Counted from the first letter of the stretch, positions 8,345 through 16,972 are shown. The stretch is 33,218 nucleotides of DNA from Phycisphaerales bacterium UBA1161 (GCA_002311745.1 DBZL01000055.1:200310-233527); one strand, 5' to 3'. Notes: generated by a model not told the origin, from the sequence alone. Program-made: numbers and translations.

Positions 8345-9895
8345 TACCGATGCATCCCGCACGAGAATGACGAAGTTGGCGGCCGTTCTCTTGACGCGGT
8401 AACGGTAGCGGGCGGCCAGCGTGCGGATTAGGCGATCGAAGTTGGACGGATTGTCCGTTTTCAAGACATTTTCGTAGTACTGCTTTTCGATCACCATCAC
8501 CCCCGGCGGATGCTCCAGGTATTCCTTGAATATGGTTTCCTGGGACCTGAGCAGCAGAGCGGGATACGGCTCCTCGAAAAAGCGCCACCACCAATAGGTG
8601 TTGGCCTGCGGCAATGAGGACAAGAACACCACGGCTTCACTGAACTCAGGTCCGTACACCAGGAGGGTGGAGCCGGGCGGCGCGGTCCGATCCACGGTTT
8701 CGGCCACGCTCTTGAAAAAGTTGTACGTCGGCGATTTGTGAGCATCGTAGAGCGAGGCGGCCGCGCTGAGCATTCCCGTCAGAAACACGGCGCCGACGAT
8801 CGTCCACCGGAAGCTCCAGGAGCGGATGAAATCGCGTTGCAGGGCGATGCCCATGTACAGCGCGACGAACGGGAACAAATTGCACCAATAATGCGGGAAT
8901 TCACGCCTGGGCAGCATGCAATGCGCGATCCCCACGAGCAGTGATCCCGCGACCAGCCACCGGTAGCGTCCAAGCAGACCCAACCCGGCGAACAGAAACA
9001 GAAATAGGGGCAGCGGCGTCTGGGCGAAGAGGAACCACAGCTTGATGAGATCACGTCCTCCGCCGGCTTTTGCGTAGCCGAATGGGTACACAAAGACCGT
9101 GTAGAAATATCCGTGCAGGTCGCCGATCCACAACACCAAGAGCAGGACCGCGCCCCAGCAGATCAGCCCCGCCAACGCCGCCGCGCCCAGACCCAGGGCC
9201 CTGCGCGACCAGGGCTGGCGGGAAAAGGCGACGACCGCCGCGGGCAACACGCCGGCGGGCAGGACGTTCTGGCGGATGTGGAACGCGACCACGGTCAGCA
9301 CGCCGATCAGCACGCACTGCACGAGCGTGAACGTCCGGTCGCGCAGCATCACGTAAGCCAGGAGCAGCAGCCCGGCTATGCACGGGTTTGCAAAATGCTC
9401 CAGCGAAAGCCACTTCCAGTCCCAATACATCAGCGGAGCCAGGGTGACAAAGGCGAAACAGCACAGCCCTGCCGCCAGGTTCCGCCGCAGCACCACGACA
9501 TAAATCAGCCCTTCGCCCGCGAGCCACAGGCCCAGAAAAAAGCCCATCGCCGGATAGGAGCGCGGCGCGAATAGCTGCGGAACGGCAAAGAGCATCAGAC
9601 CCAGCGGCGGCTTGTCTTGCCAGGTCTGGACGTACAGGCGTTTTCCGGCCAGCACTTCCTTGGCGAACTGGCCGCCCATGAACGGATCCATGTTCGTGAC
9701 TTGGTGGGCCTGGTACCGATAGGCAAACGCCAGCGCCACCGTGAAACCTGCGAGGCACGCGACAAGGGCGACGCGTCCCGCCAGGCCCATGGAAGGCTGG
9801 GCAAGCCGTGCCGCCGCGTCGTCGTCGGACAAACCACCGATTGCCTGGTCTGTGATCGCCATGGGCCCGCTCGCCTCAAACGCGCGTAGCGTCAT
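8336..9895 (-). CDS. GT-C membrane glycosyltransferase (GT39/ArnT-like)
   Basis: A 519-residue polytopic membrane protein unlike the three tandem paralogues at the sequence level but of the same broad fold class. After a first transmembrane helix comes an outer loop with NMDPFMGGQFAKEVLAGKR and then WQDKPPLGL. This is the usual superfamily pattern: an acidic residue, then a short-lived 'GK.Y' turn, then Lys-Pro-Pro before helix 2. The C-terminal part has a soluble domain (PPGSTLLVYGPEFSEAVVFL). ATG 9895 is chosen over the upstream GTG 9904 because CAGGTGG lies a few bases before it. It probably transfers a sugar from a lipid-phosphate carrier. It is divergent from the TPR fusion gene across a G-rich 146-bp gap. 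Confidence 0.8.
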   Translation of the reverse strand: MTLRAFEASGPMAITDQAIGGLSDDDAAARLAQPSMGLAGRVALVACLAGFTVALAFAYRYQAHQVTNMDPFMGGQFAKEVLAGKRLYVQTWQDKPPLGLMLFAVPQLFAPRSYPAMGFFLGLWLAGEGLIYVVVLRRNLAAGLCCFAFVTLAPLMYWDWKWLSLEHFANPCIAGLLLLAYVMLRDRTFTLVQCVLIGVLTVVAFHIRQNVLPAGVLPAAVVAFSRQPWSRRALGLGAAALAGLICWGAVLLLVLWIGDLHGYFYTVFVYPFGYAKAGGGRDLIKLWFLFAQTPLPLFLFLFAGLGLLGRYRWLVAGSLLVGIAHCMLPRREFPHYWCNLFPFVALYMGIALQRDFIRSWSFRWTIVGAVFLTGMLSAAASLYDAHKSPTYNFFKSVAETVDRTAPPGSTLLVYGPEFSEAVVFLSSLPQANTYWWWRFFEEPYPALLLRSQETIFKEYLEHPPGVMVIEKQYYENVLKTDNPSNFDRLIRTLAARYRYRVKRTAANFVILVRDASVLK

Positions 9896-9938
9896 AATAA
9901 CCACCTGGGCGGACGATCAAAACGTTCGCGCCGTACGC

Positions 9939-9971
9939 CGGGGGAGGGTTGGGGTGGGGGTTGGGGTGGGG
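9939..9971 (+). other. G-run tract in a divergent promoter region
   Basis: At least four runs of three to five G separated by one or two bases (GGGGTGGGGGTTGGGGTGGG is part of it), on the plus strand between two divergent glycosyltransferase genes. It meets the simple pattern for a G-quadruplex; whether one forms is not known. Confidence 0.6.
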
Positions 9972-10041
9972 CTTCTGGGCCGCACGCGACGAAGGGATTG
10001 TTGGGCCGGGCGGCGCGAGTAAAATCGGATGATCGAGCGGC

Positions 10042-12522
10042 ATGGTCCATCTGGTCATCAATACCTATCGCGATGCCCGACCGCAGCGCAACGCGGAATT
10101 GGAGGATGCGCTGCTTCGCAACAAGCGGTGTCCGCACATCCGCGTGGTTCACGAGATTCCCGACCCGCCGCGGCTGACCATCCGCCAACTGCTCGCCGAA
10201 GCGGTTCGGCGCGTCCAGCCCGACGACGTGGTGATCATCGCCAACACCGATATCTACTTCGACGACACCGCCCGGTGGCTGGAAGTGATTGCCCCTCAGG
10301 AATGTTTTGCCCTGTCGCGTTACGAAGGGCATCAGAGCGAGCAGGTCAGCCCCGAGCCCCATCGGAGTCAGGACGCCTGGGTTTTCCGCGGTCTGCCGCC
10401 GGACGTTGCCGCCGATTTCACGCTCGGAGCGCACGGATGCGACAATCGTCTCAATCGCCTTCTGCTCGACGCCGGATACGCGGTTTACAACCCGTCTCTG
10501 TCGATCAAGGCGCATCACCTTCATATCAGCGGACTACGGCCATCCCCGCCGGAGAACAAAATTCCCGGCCCGTACCATTTCCCCCCGGCCTGCACCATCG
10601 ATTACATCCAGAGCTGCCACCGCATCCTCGCCGAACATCCCGACCGCGCCGAAGCGCTCAGCCTCGTCGGCGCCAAAGCGTTTGAAACCGGCGATCCCCA
10701 GACGGCCGCGATTTTCTTTCGCCGCGCCATTGCCCTGCGGCCGGATCGGGCGATCTATCACCGCAATCTCGGCTTCGCCCTGGCGGCCTCGGAAGAATTT
10801 TCATCAGCCGTCGATGCCTATCGCGAAGCGCTGAAACTCGATCCCGCCAACGCCGACGCCTATCACAAAATGGCCGTCGCTCTCCGCAGGCTGGGGAAAT
10901 GGGACCAGGCCGTCGACGCTTGCCTGCAATCGGTCGCCCTGCGCCCGGATTCTCCGGAAACTTTGAACGGCCTGGGCAATTGCTACATCGCCAAAGCGGA
11001 TTGGCCCCGCGCCATCGAATGCTTCCAGCAGGCGCTGGCGCTGCAGCCCGACTACGCCGAGGCGCACAGCAACCTGGGTTTTGTCCTGCAATCGCAAAAC
11101 CGACTGCCCGAGGCGATCGCCGCCTATCGACGCGCCCTCGCCCTGCGTCCGCAATTGGACGTGAGCTGGTGCCATCTCGGCAACGCCCTGGCGGCGGACC
11201 TTCAGTGGGATGAGGCCATCGCCGCGTATCAGCGGGCGATCGCCATCCGACCGGATTTTTACGAGGTCTACGTTCGCCTGGCCGACGCCCTGCGGGCCAA
11301 GGGAGATTACCCCGCGTCGATCGCCGCTTGCCGCCGCGTGCTCGACGAATGGGTGGACTACGCCGAAGCATCGGATTCCATGGGCCAATCGCTGCTGGCC
11401 CTGGGCGATCTCGACGGCGCCCAACTCGCCCACGAGCGGGCCCTGCGGATGCGCCCGGGCTATGCCCCGGCCCTGGCGAACCTGGGCAACGTGTATTACC
11501 TGCGAGGCCAATTCGCCGCCGCCGCCGCCGAACAACGCAAGGCGCTGCACATTCAACCCGATCTCGCCGAAGCCCACTGGAATCTGGCCCGCATCCTTCT
11601 TTTGCGAGGCGATTTTCAAGAGGGTTTTGCCCAATTCGAATGGCGTAGAAAAGCCGCGGAATTCCGGCCCGGCCTGCCGGAATTCCCCCAACCGACGTGG
11701 GACGGCGGCGACCTGGCCGGCCGGACAATCCTGCTGCATGCCGAGCGGGACATCGGCGATACGATCCTCTTCGCCCGTTACCTTCCGCTCGTAGCCCAGC
11801 GCGGCGGGAAAATCATCCTGCTCGCTCAACCCTCCATGCAGCGATTGCTGCGCACCATTCCCGGAATCGTTCAATGCCTCACGTTCAAAGATTCCCTGCC
11901 GGAATTTGACGTGCATTGCCCGCTCCCCAGCCTCCCGCACGTGATGGCCCTCACCCGGCCCCAGGACGCCCCCTGGCAAGGCCCTTATCTGCATGCGGAT
12001 GCCCCATCGCAGCAAATGTTTTCCGACCTGTTACAGCGAGCGCAGGGCCGTCTGAAGGTGGGATTGGCCTGCCCGCCGACTGTCCAGCCAGGCGCCAGAT
12101 CGATTTCCCTTGCCATGCTGGCCGGGCTGGCGAATCCGGGCATTCAATTTTACTGGCTCCAGCCCGCCGAAAATTCACGCCAATCCCCGCCTCCCGCGAC
12201 GGATTTGAATTTGATCGATCCGACCCAGCGTCTGAAGGACCTGGCGGACGCAGCCGCATTGATCGCACAACTCGATCTGATCGTCAGTGCCGATGGCGCG
12301 ACGGCGCAATTGGCCGGCGCGTTGGATCGGCCGGTCTGGATGCTCGTGGAAGCGGCCCCCGATTGGAGATGGATGCTGGATCGTAGCGATTCACCGTGGT
12401 ATCCGAGCCTCCGTCTCTTCCGCCAAAAGCGGCCGGGCGATTGGGCGGAGCCGATCGGCGAGCTGATTGATGCGTTGCAGGGGCAGCAGCAGGGGCAACA
12501 GGGGCAGCAGGGTCATCACTGA
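10042..12522 (+). CDS. Glycosyltransferase-like / TPR / GT9-like fusion protein
   Basis: An 826-residue protein in three parts. Residues 1-170 resemble a nucleotide-sugar binding fold, with VVIIANTDIYFDD around 63-74 and an ADFTLGAHGCDNRLN segment. Residues about 205-540 are a run of tetratricopeptide repeats, recognisable by recurring A-x-x-x-x-A-L-x-L-x-P endings (ALKLDPANADAYHKMA, ALALQPDYAEAHSNLG). Residues about 555-815 resemble ADP-heptose/GT9-type glycosyltransferase domains that commonly follow TPRs: GRTILLHAERDIGDTILFARY and a later DLIVSADGATAQLAGAL. The last residues are a short Gln-rich tail encoded by CAG-type triplets. The first domain's enzyme class is inferred. It stands alone on the plus strand and diverges from the glycan cluster, of which it is probably part. 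The ATG has only a weak ribosome-binding site. Confidence 0.8.
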   Translation: MVHLVINTYRDARPQRNAELEDALLRNKRCPHIRVVHEIPDPPRLTIRQLLAEAVRRVQPDDVVIIANTDIYFDDTARWLEVIAPQECFALSRYEGHQSEQVSPEPHRSQDAWVFRGLPPDVAADFTLGAHGCDNRLNRLLLDAGYAVYNPSLSIKAHHLHISGLRPSPPENKIPGPYHFPPACTIDYIQSCHRILAEHPDRAEALSLVGAKAFETGDPQTAAIFFRRAIALRPDRAIYHRNLGFALAASEEFSSAVDAYREALKLDPANADAYHKMAVALRRLGKWDQAVDACLQSVALRPDSPETLNGLGNCYIAKADWPRAIECFQQALALQPDYAEAHSNLGFVLQSQNRLPEAIAAYRRALALRPQLDVSWCHLGNALAADLQWDEAIAAYQRAIAIRPDFYEVYVRLADALRAKGDYPASIAACRRVLDEWVDYAEASDSMGQSLLALGDLDGAQLAHERALRMRPGYAPALANLGNVYYLRGQFAAAAAEQRKALHIQPDLAEAHWNLARILLLRGDFQEGFAQFEWRRKAAEFRPGLPEFPQPTWDGGDLAGRTILLHAERDIGDTILFARYLPLVAQRGGKIILLAQPSMQRLLRTIPGIVQCLTFKDSLPEFDVHCPLPSLPHVMALTRPQDAPWQGPYLHADAPSQQMFSDLLQRAQGRLKVGLACPPTVQPGARSISLAMLAGLANPGIQFYWLQPAENSRQSPPPATDLNLIDPTQRLKDLADAAALIAQLDLIVSADGATAQLAGALDRPVWMLVEAAPDWRWMLDRSDSPWYPSLRLFRQKRPGDWAEPIGELIDALQGQQQGQQGQQGHH

Positions 12523-13213
12523 TTGTTTCCTGGTAGCCCAGGGCGATTTAGCGGCGGGGCGCAGCACCGCGGGTTCTCGCGCAGCGCGGCTTCTTATCCG
12601 TTTTTAATAGCTGCGGGCGGCAGCCCGCAGACCCCTTGCCGAAAGACACCCGATGATCCGCCAAGCTCAGCCCTCAATTCGAATCGCATACCCTATTCCG
12701 CGCCCCCCAATTCGGCATCCCCCGAAAACGAGTTGCAACCCACGGGCCGCTCCTCAACCGTCCTTCAGCCCCGCTTGTCCGACCTCTGCATTACCTCAAC
12801 GCCGCTTCCTCCTCTCCCCGCCTGTGGTGAGCCCGTCGAACCGCGCCCCGGCATCCAGAACTGAAACGCGTCTCCTTTCTCCTTTCCACTTTCTACTCTC
12901 TCGCGCAGCGCCTTTCTCCTTTCTCCCGCTCTACTTTCTCGCGCAGCGCGGCTTCTCCCGTCCGGCGCGTATGATAAATCCCGCAACCGTTGACCCTCGT
13001 CAGAGTGGCTTGGAGTTTCGCCGACCCGCTTGAACTTCCGCGCAATTGGCAATGAACAGCGAGAGTCTGTACAAGATATCCACGCTCATGCGCAATTCAC
13101 CGGAGACCTGCAGGCGACATTGTGCTGCGCGGATTCCAGGGTTGCTCGTGGATTCAGCGGAGTTTCCCCGTACACCATTGCGAGCGACCGGCACCTAGCT
13201 CGAGGTGAATTCC
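12523..13213. other. Gene-free stretch with short repeats and a CT-rich tract
   Basis: No convincing gene is present. The stretch holds a hairpin at 12612-12631 (arms CTGCGGGC/GCCCGCAG, loop of 4) that may end the upstream transcript. It also holds three copies of a TCTCGCGCAGCGC unit, a strand-biased CT-rich tract at about 12860-12960, and GGTGAGCCCGTCGAA near 12826, which resembles a dispersed TGAGCCTGTCGAA-type repeat. The right end carries GAGGTG, the ribosome-binding site of the next gene. Confidence 0.55.
12575..12957 (+). repeat. Three copies of a TCTCGCGCAGCGC unit
   Basis: Copies start at 12575, 12899 and 12937. The first and third continue with GGCTTCT, the second with CTTTCT. Each holds a CGCGC-A-GCGC(G) near-palindrome. 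The last two are embedded in a CT-rich tract. Function unknown; they mark the edge of the accessory island that follows. Confidence 0.6.
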
Positions 13214-14188
13214 ATGGAAACGGACGTACGCTACCAAGTGTTCGTCAGTTCGACCTTCCGCGACCTCACAGAGGAACGACGAGAGGTCATGCAATGCCTA
13301 TTGGATATGGACTGCATCCCCGCAGGTATGGAGCTATTTCCGGCAGCCGACGACACGGCTTGGAAGTTGATCACCCGCGTGATTGACCAGTCCGATTACT
13401 ATGTGCTCATCATCGGCGGCCGATACGGCTCGATCGACGCATCTGGCATCAGCTACACCGAGCGAGAATACGACTACGCCGTCTCGGTTAAGAGATCCGT
13501 ACTCCCATTTCTGCACGAGCACCCAGATCAGATTCCGGCGGGGAAGTCAGAAATGGAACCAACCGCCCGGACATGCTTGGAGCGGTTTCGCCAAAAGGTT
13601 CAAGATGCACATCATTGTAAGCACTGGAACAGCCCCCATGATCTTGCCGGCAAAGTTTCGCGCTCGCTCATAGCCACAATCAAGGGTGCTCCCGCAATCG
13701 GTTGGGTCCGAGGCGACCAAGCCAGGAGGATCGAGGACGTACAACGACTAGCCGATCTCCAGCAAAAAGTTGGCGCCCTCGAACAAGAGAACGCAATTCT
13801 CAGCCGGGCTCAGGACGCCGTTCTCGCTAAACGTGTACCAAGGATCGCTACGGAGTATTCCCCGCTTTTTCGCGTATTGAGACTGTATATAGAACTCGTC
13901 CCTCCGCCCGAATCGAAAGATTTCAATGGTCAAACACTTCGCGATGCAGTCACGTCATGTGGCGGAGCGTACGAACAGGTCGCCACGCTTGTGGCGGAGT
14001 TCGATCGAGCGAAACATCCTGGCGTATACTACACGGCGCTGGACGTTTTGCGGGCTCTCACTCCTCTCCGCACAATACCTAGGACCGTAACTGATGCTAC
14101 CAAGTGGAAGAACGACGCTAGCACGTTCCTTTCCCTGTGTGAGAATCTGGACGGAATTATTCAGCACGAGAACTGGGGGCCGGAATAA
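13214..14188 (+). CDS. DUF4062 domain protein
   Basis: A protein of 324 residues. Residues 8-25 (QVFVSSTFRDLTEERREV) and 67-89 (GGRYGS, then GISYTEREYDYA) are the signature of DUF4062, a domain with a TIR-like or nucleotide-binding fold often found at the N-terminus of signalling and conflict proteins; its biochemical activity is not established. Residues about 171-200 are a probable coiled coil (RRIEDVQRLADLQQ). The C-terminal 115 residues are not recognised and may be a sensor or effector. ATG 13214 is preferred because GAGGTG lies 6 nt upstream; an in-frame GTG at 13205 overlaps that site. Base composition is visibly less GC-rich than the flanking genes, which fits horizontal transfer. It converges on the kinase-HD gene, and its stop codon lies inside a REP-like repeat. 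Confidence 0.88.
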   Translation: METDVRYQVFVSSTFRDLTEERREVMQCLLDMDCIPAGMELFPAADDTAWKLITRVIDQSDYYVLIIGGRYGSIDASGISYTEREYDYAVSVKRSVLPFLHEHPDQIPAGKSEMEPTARTCLERFRQKVQDAHHCKHWNSPHDLAGKVSRSLIATIKGAPAIGWVRGDQARRIEDVQRLADLQQKVGALEQENAILSRAQDAVLAKRVPRIATEYSPLFRVLRLYIELVPPPESKDFNGQTLRDAVTSCGGAYEQVATLVAEFDRAKHPGVYYTALDVLRALTPLRTIPRTVTDATKWKNDASTFLSLCENLDGIIQHENWGPE

Positions 14189-14308
14189 TCGGGAATAATC
14201 GGGGGAATAATCGGGACGGCTCCGAATTGTGAGGTACCTTCATAATTCAGAGCCGTCCCGATTTATTCGTTCCCATTTATTCGTCCAGAGTTGTCCCGAT
14301 TTATTCGT
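14183..14308. repeat. REP-like inverted repeat with iterated GAATAATCGGG units
   Basis: Three direct GAATAATCGGG units start at 14183, 14193 and 14205. The last runs into a 14-bp arm (14209-14222) that pairs perfectly with 14250-14263. An inner GAATT/AATTC stem surrounds the palindrome AGGTACCT. On the right, three (G/C)ATTTATTCG units start at 14260, 14274 and 14299. The element fills the gap between two convergent genes. It contains the stop codon of the left gene and ends one base before that of the right gene, so it may also act as a two-way terminator. Similar AATAAATCGGGAC palindromes are known in other genomes as dispersed repeats, sometimes linked to REP-associated transposases; none is present here. 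Confidence 0.8.
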
Positions 14309-14309
14309 C

Positions 14310-16661
14310 TTAGTAGTTCACTTCTGGGTCCGCTTTTACACTGGCCGAGTAGAACCTCTCGTCCGCTGACTTACAGATGCTGCCCAAATGTCGTATGTTC
14401 TCCCAATAAAGTCGAGGCGACACGTAGACCCTGATCGGGGCGAGGAATGCCGCTGGTTCGTTGAAGATCGAATCCTTGAGGTGTGAAACCTCAGTAATCG
14501 GAAATTGTTGTCCTGTCCGCTCGTCAACAACAGTCAAGATTCGATTGCCCGCTTTGCCCCAAGGCACGTCAACCAGTACCTCAAATGGGCTAATTTTTGC
14601 CGATAGACCCATTTTCTCCTGAAAAGCCGCGATGAAACACTGTCGTAGATCGCCGACATTGTTCCACCTGATCGGAACTAGCGAGCCGTGTACTGAAGTC
14701 TGATTTACGATTGTCCAGTACACATTGTGACGCGCGGTAAATTCTTTAGGCACTTCATCGCTGCGCGTGTACCTCGCGATTGGAAGATAAATATCGCTGA
14801 ACGACGGAGAAGCATGCAGCTTCACGAGCGGCTCAAGTGCAATTTTGGCCGGCATCCGTTTCCCATCCTGAACACTCTCCCGATCTGGCGCGCTGTCCAG
14901 CATGGGAACTATTACCTGATTGATTGCCTGTTGTTCGCTTATACAACTCTTCAGCTTCCCCACAAGCGACCGAAGTGCCACTATGTCCTGCCGCACAAAT
15001 GGGGCGACGAATGCGTGGAACATGGCGATCACGGATCGGATGTGCTCTTCCCAATAAAGGGCCGCTAGCATCTGTTCCTGAACTATCATGAAGCCCTCTA
15101 CCGCTGGAACACCCGAAAGTGCAACGCCGAGTTTCTTGCTCAGGTCAACTGGTCGCAATGATTGGAAGATTCGCTGAAGATCGAGTCCAAGACCGTAAGT
15201 GAGTCCACAGTGGTGGGAATCGCGTCGAAGGTAATCAAGCTTGTCGGTATCGATCGGTCCATCTAGGAGGTCTGACAAAATCGGAACTTTCTTCTCCAGC
15301 ACCTTTGCAGCTTCATTTGCGTGATTGCTGCCCCAGCCCTTTTCAATCGCGGAGCGCAACTCTTTATCCGTTTCCAACAGGGATAGAGTGTACGCTGAAT
15401 GCGACACGAGATCCTTAGCTTCGTTTGCATGTTGCGTGTCTGTGAATCGACTTGCGACGTACTGCTCCATCACGTGTGCAAACGGATAGTGTCCAATGTC
15501 GTGAATAAGCGCAGCAAGCATGCAGCCTTCGAGGTTTAGGTCCGTAAACAGTTCACGGAAAGCGGGAAGGCTTTCCATTCTTGTCAGTGCCTGCCGCGTG
15601 GTTTCCAGCGTACCCAAGGAATGCTCGAATCGGCTGTGGGTTCCTCCAGGAAAATACCATTCGCAAAATGAAAGCTGTTTTGTGAACCTCATGCGCTGCA
15701 TAATCTTGGTGTTAATCACTTGGAGCACAGGCGATCCAACTTGCACCTGTCCGGTCACAGGCAACGCGATCGCGCCACGCGACCCGTCAGTGTGAATAAA
15801 CAAACGGTCTGTCGCGTGGATTACGTGCAGAGGATCAGAGACCCCGCGGTAACGCGATCTTGCATCAGACCAGGAGGTGATTCGACCGTTTTCTAGCGCC
15901 TGACAAAATTCCAAATAGGCGAGATTCTGATCCGGGCTAGCCCCGTCAAGAAAAGCGTCCGCCATTGTTGCCAACAGGTGACCGAGCGCACGGAAATCGG
16001 AAGCCATGAAGGAGTCCATCGCTTCGTGTCGATCCAACTCGTCCCGGATATGCGTCTGTTGTTCAACAGTTTTGAACCTGTAGTCACCTCGCTCTATAGT
16101 CAAGGGTGACGAGTCACTTTCTCGGTGGCCAGATCCAAAGTCGATAATTAGTAACCCGTCGCGGTAAACGTGTTCGCTTAGCAGAACGTTGTTAATATGA
16201 AGGTCGCAATGAGTGCGACCGGCACTGTGCAGGTATTCCAGTGCGTCGAGAAGCTGCCGCACGATGAAATCGGCTTGGACAATGCGCAATTTCTTTCCGT
16301 CCTCTTTGAATTCGCGAAATGTCTGACCGGGGTGGTACGTGCAGATATAGAACGGTTGCGGCGGTAGGAACCCACTCTCGTAAACACGCGGCAAGCAGCG
16401 ATGGTTCAATGGAGTTAATATTTCGACCTCTTTGCGGAGGGTCTTTATCACGTCGGCCAACTGAGCCTCTCCCGCAATGTCTTGGCGCATTGTTTTCAAG
16501 CAATAGAGAGCCCCCGATTGGACGTGTCGAACAGCGTGCGCTACACCCGTCTTTCCCTTTTTGATCTCTACCACGTAGGCATATGCAGAGCCAACTGCAT
16601 CGGCGATTTGTGAAAGATGTTGGGGCCAGGTCACGGAAGGAAGACTTTCGCGCGTCGCCAT
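14310..16661 (-). CDS. Protein kinase fused to a SAMHD1-like HD phosphohydrolase
   Basis: A 783-residue two-domain protein. Residues 25-240 are a eukaryotic-type protein kinase domain: a candidate ATP-anchoring Lys56 (YCLKTM), catalytic loop HCDLHINN at 151-158 with Asp153 and Asn158, and metal-binding DFG at 174-176. Residues about 315-640 resemble HD-superfamily phosphohydrolases of the SAMHD1/COG1078 type. These hydrolyse dNTPs or related phosphoesters and here show RFEHSLG (His347), the LIHDIGH motif (His387, Asp388) and DTDKLDY (Asp473), so all four metal-binding positions are present. The last 140 residues are not recognised. ATG 16661 is preferred to ATG 16706 because AGGTGGAG lies just upstream of it. 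Composition is less GC-rich than the core genes. A defence or stress role is inference from the domains and the DUF4062 neighbour. Confidence 0.88.
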   Translation of the reverse strand: MATRESLPSVTWPQHLSQIADAVGSAYAYVVEIKKGKTGVAHAVRHVQSGALYCLKTMRQDIAGEAQLADVIKTLRKEVEILTPLNHRCLPRVYESGFLPPQPFYICTYHPGQTFREFKEDGKKLRIVQADFIVRQLLDALEYLHSAGRTHCDLHINNVLLSEHVYRDGLLIIDFGSGHRESDSSPLTIERGDYRFKTVEQQTHIRDELDRHEAMDSFMASDFRALGHLLATMADAFLDGASPDQNLAYLEFCQALENGRITSWSDARSRYRGVSDPLHVIHATDRLFIHTDGSRGAIALPVTGQVQVGSPVLQVINTKIMQRMRFTKQLSFCEWYFPGGTHSRFEHSLGTLETTRQALTRMESLPAFRELFTDLNLEGCMLAALIHDIGHYPFAHVMEQYVASRFTDTQHANEAKDLVSHSAYTLSLLETDKELRSAIEKGWGSNHANEAAKVLEKKVPILSDLLDGPIDTDKLDYLRRDSHHCGLTYGLGLDLQRIFQSLRPVDLSKKLGVALSGVPAVEGFMIVQEQMLAALYWEEHIRSVIAMFHAFVAPFVRQDIVALRSLVGKLKSCISEQQAINQVIVPMLDSAPDRESVQDGKRMPAKIALEPLVKLHASPSFSDIYLPIARYTRSDEVPKEFTARHNVYWTIVNQTSVHGSLVPIRWNNVGDLRQCFIAAFQEKMGLSAKISPFEVLVDVPWGKAGNRILTVVDERTGQQFPITEVSHLKDSIFNEPAAFLAPIRVYVSPRLYWENIRHLGSICKSADERFYSASVKADPEVNY

Positions 16662-16739
16662 AAATACTCCACCTTTGCAGTGACCTGCCCCCCATCTTCG
16701 TACCACCTGCTATGCGAGTTTGACCAATTTCTCGCCATC

Positions 16740-16798
16740 GGGGATGGAAACGGGGGATGGAAAAGGGGGGATGGAAAAAGGGGGGGATGGAAAAGGGG
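16740..16798 (+). repeat. Tandem G-rich repeat, four GGGGATGGAAA units
   Basis: Four consecutive units of GGGGATGGAAA, with the G-run growing from four to seven and the A-run varying from three to five. The tract lies about 80 bp upstream of the kinase-HD start codon, where the transcribed (minus) strand reads as runs of C and T. It is slippage-prone and could change length between strains. Confidence 0.8.
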
Positions 16799-16972
16799 AA
16801 ATCACTTGATATCGCCATTCCGCCGACCGTTGGGTACCCTCCCATCGTGCCAAGAAATGTTCGAGCGATGAAACCGCGACGCGATCGGGACGTCTGGGTT
16901 CCATTTCCCATTGAGAAAACTGTCCACGTCCGGCTCCATTGCCTCGAGCGATTCTCCCGACCGACACGTGCA

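Noticed and set aside
12612..12631. Classical intrinsic terminator after the TPR fusion gene
   Set aside because: The stem is perfect (8 bp) but no T-run follows on the plus strand, so I list it only as a hairpin in the gene-free stretch.
16740..16798. CRISPR array
   Set aside because: Units are about 12-15 bp, contiguous and without unique spacers, so this is a simple tandem repeat.
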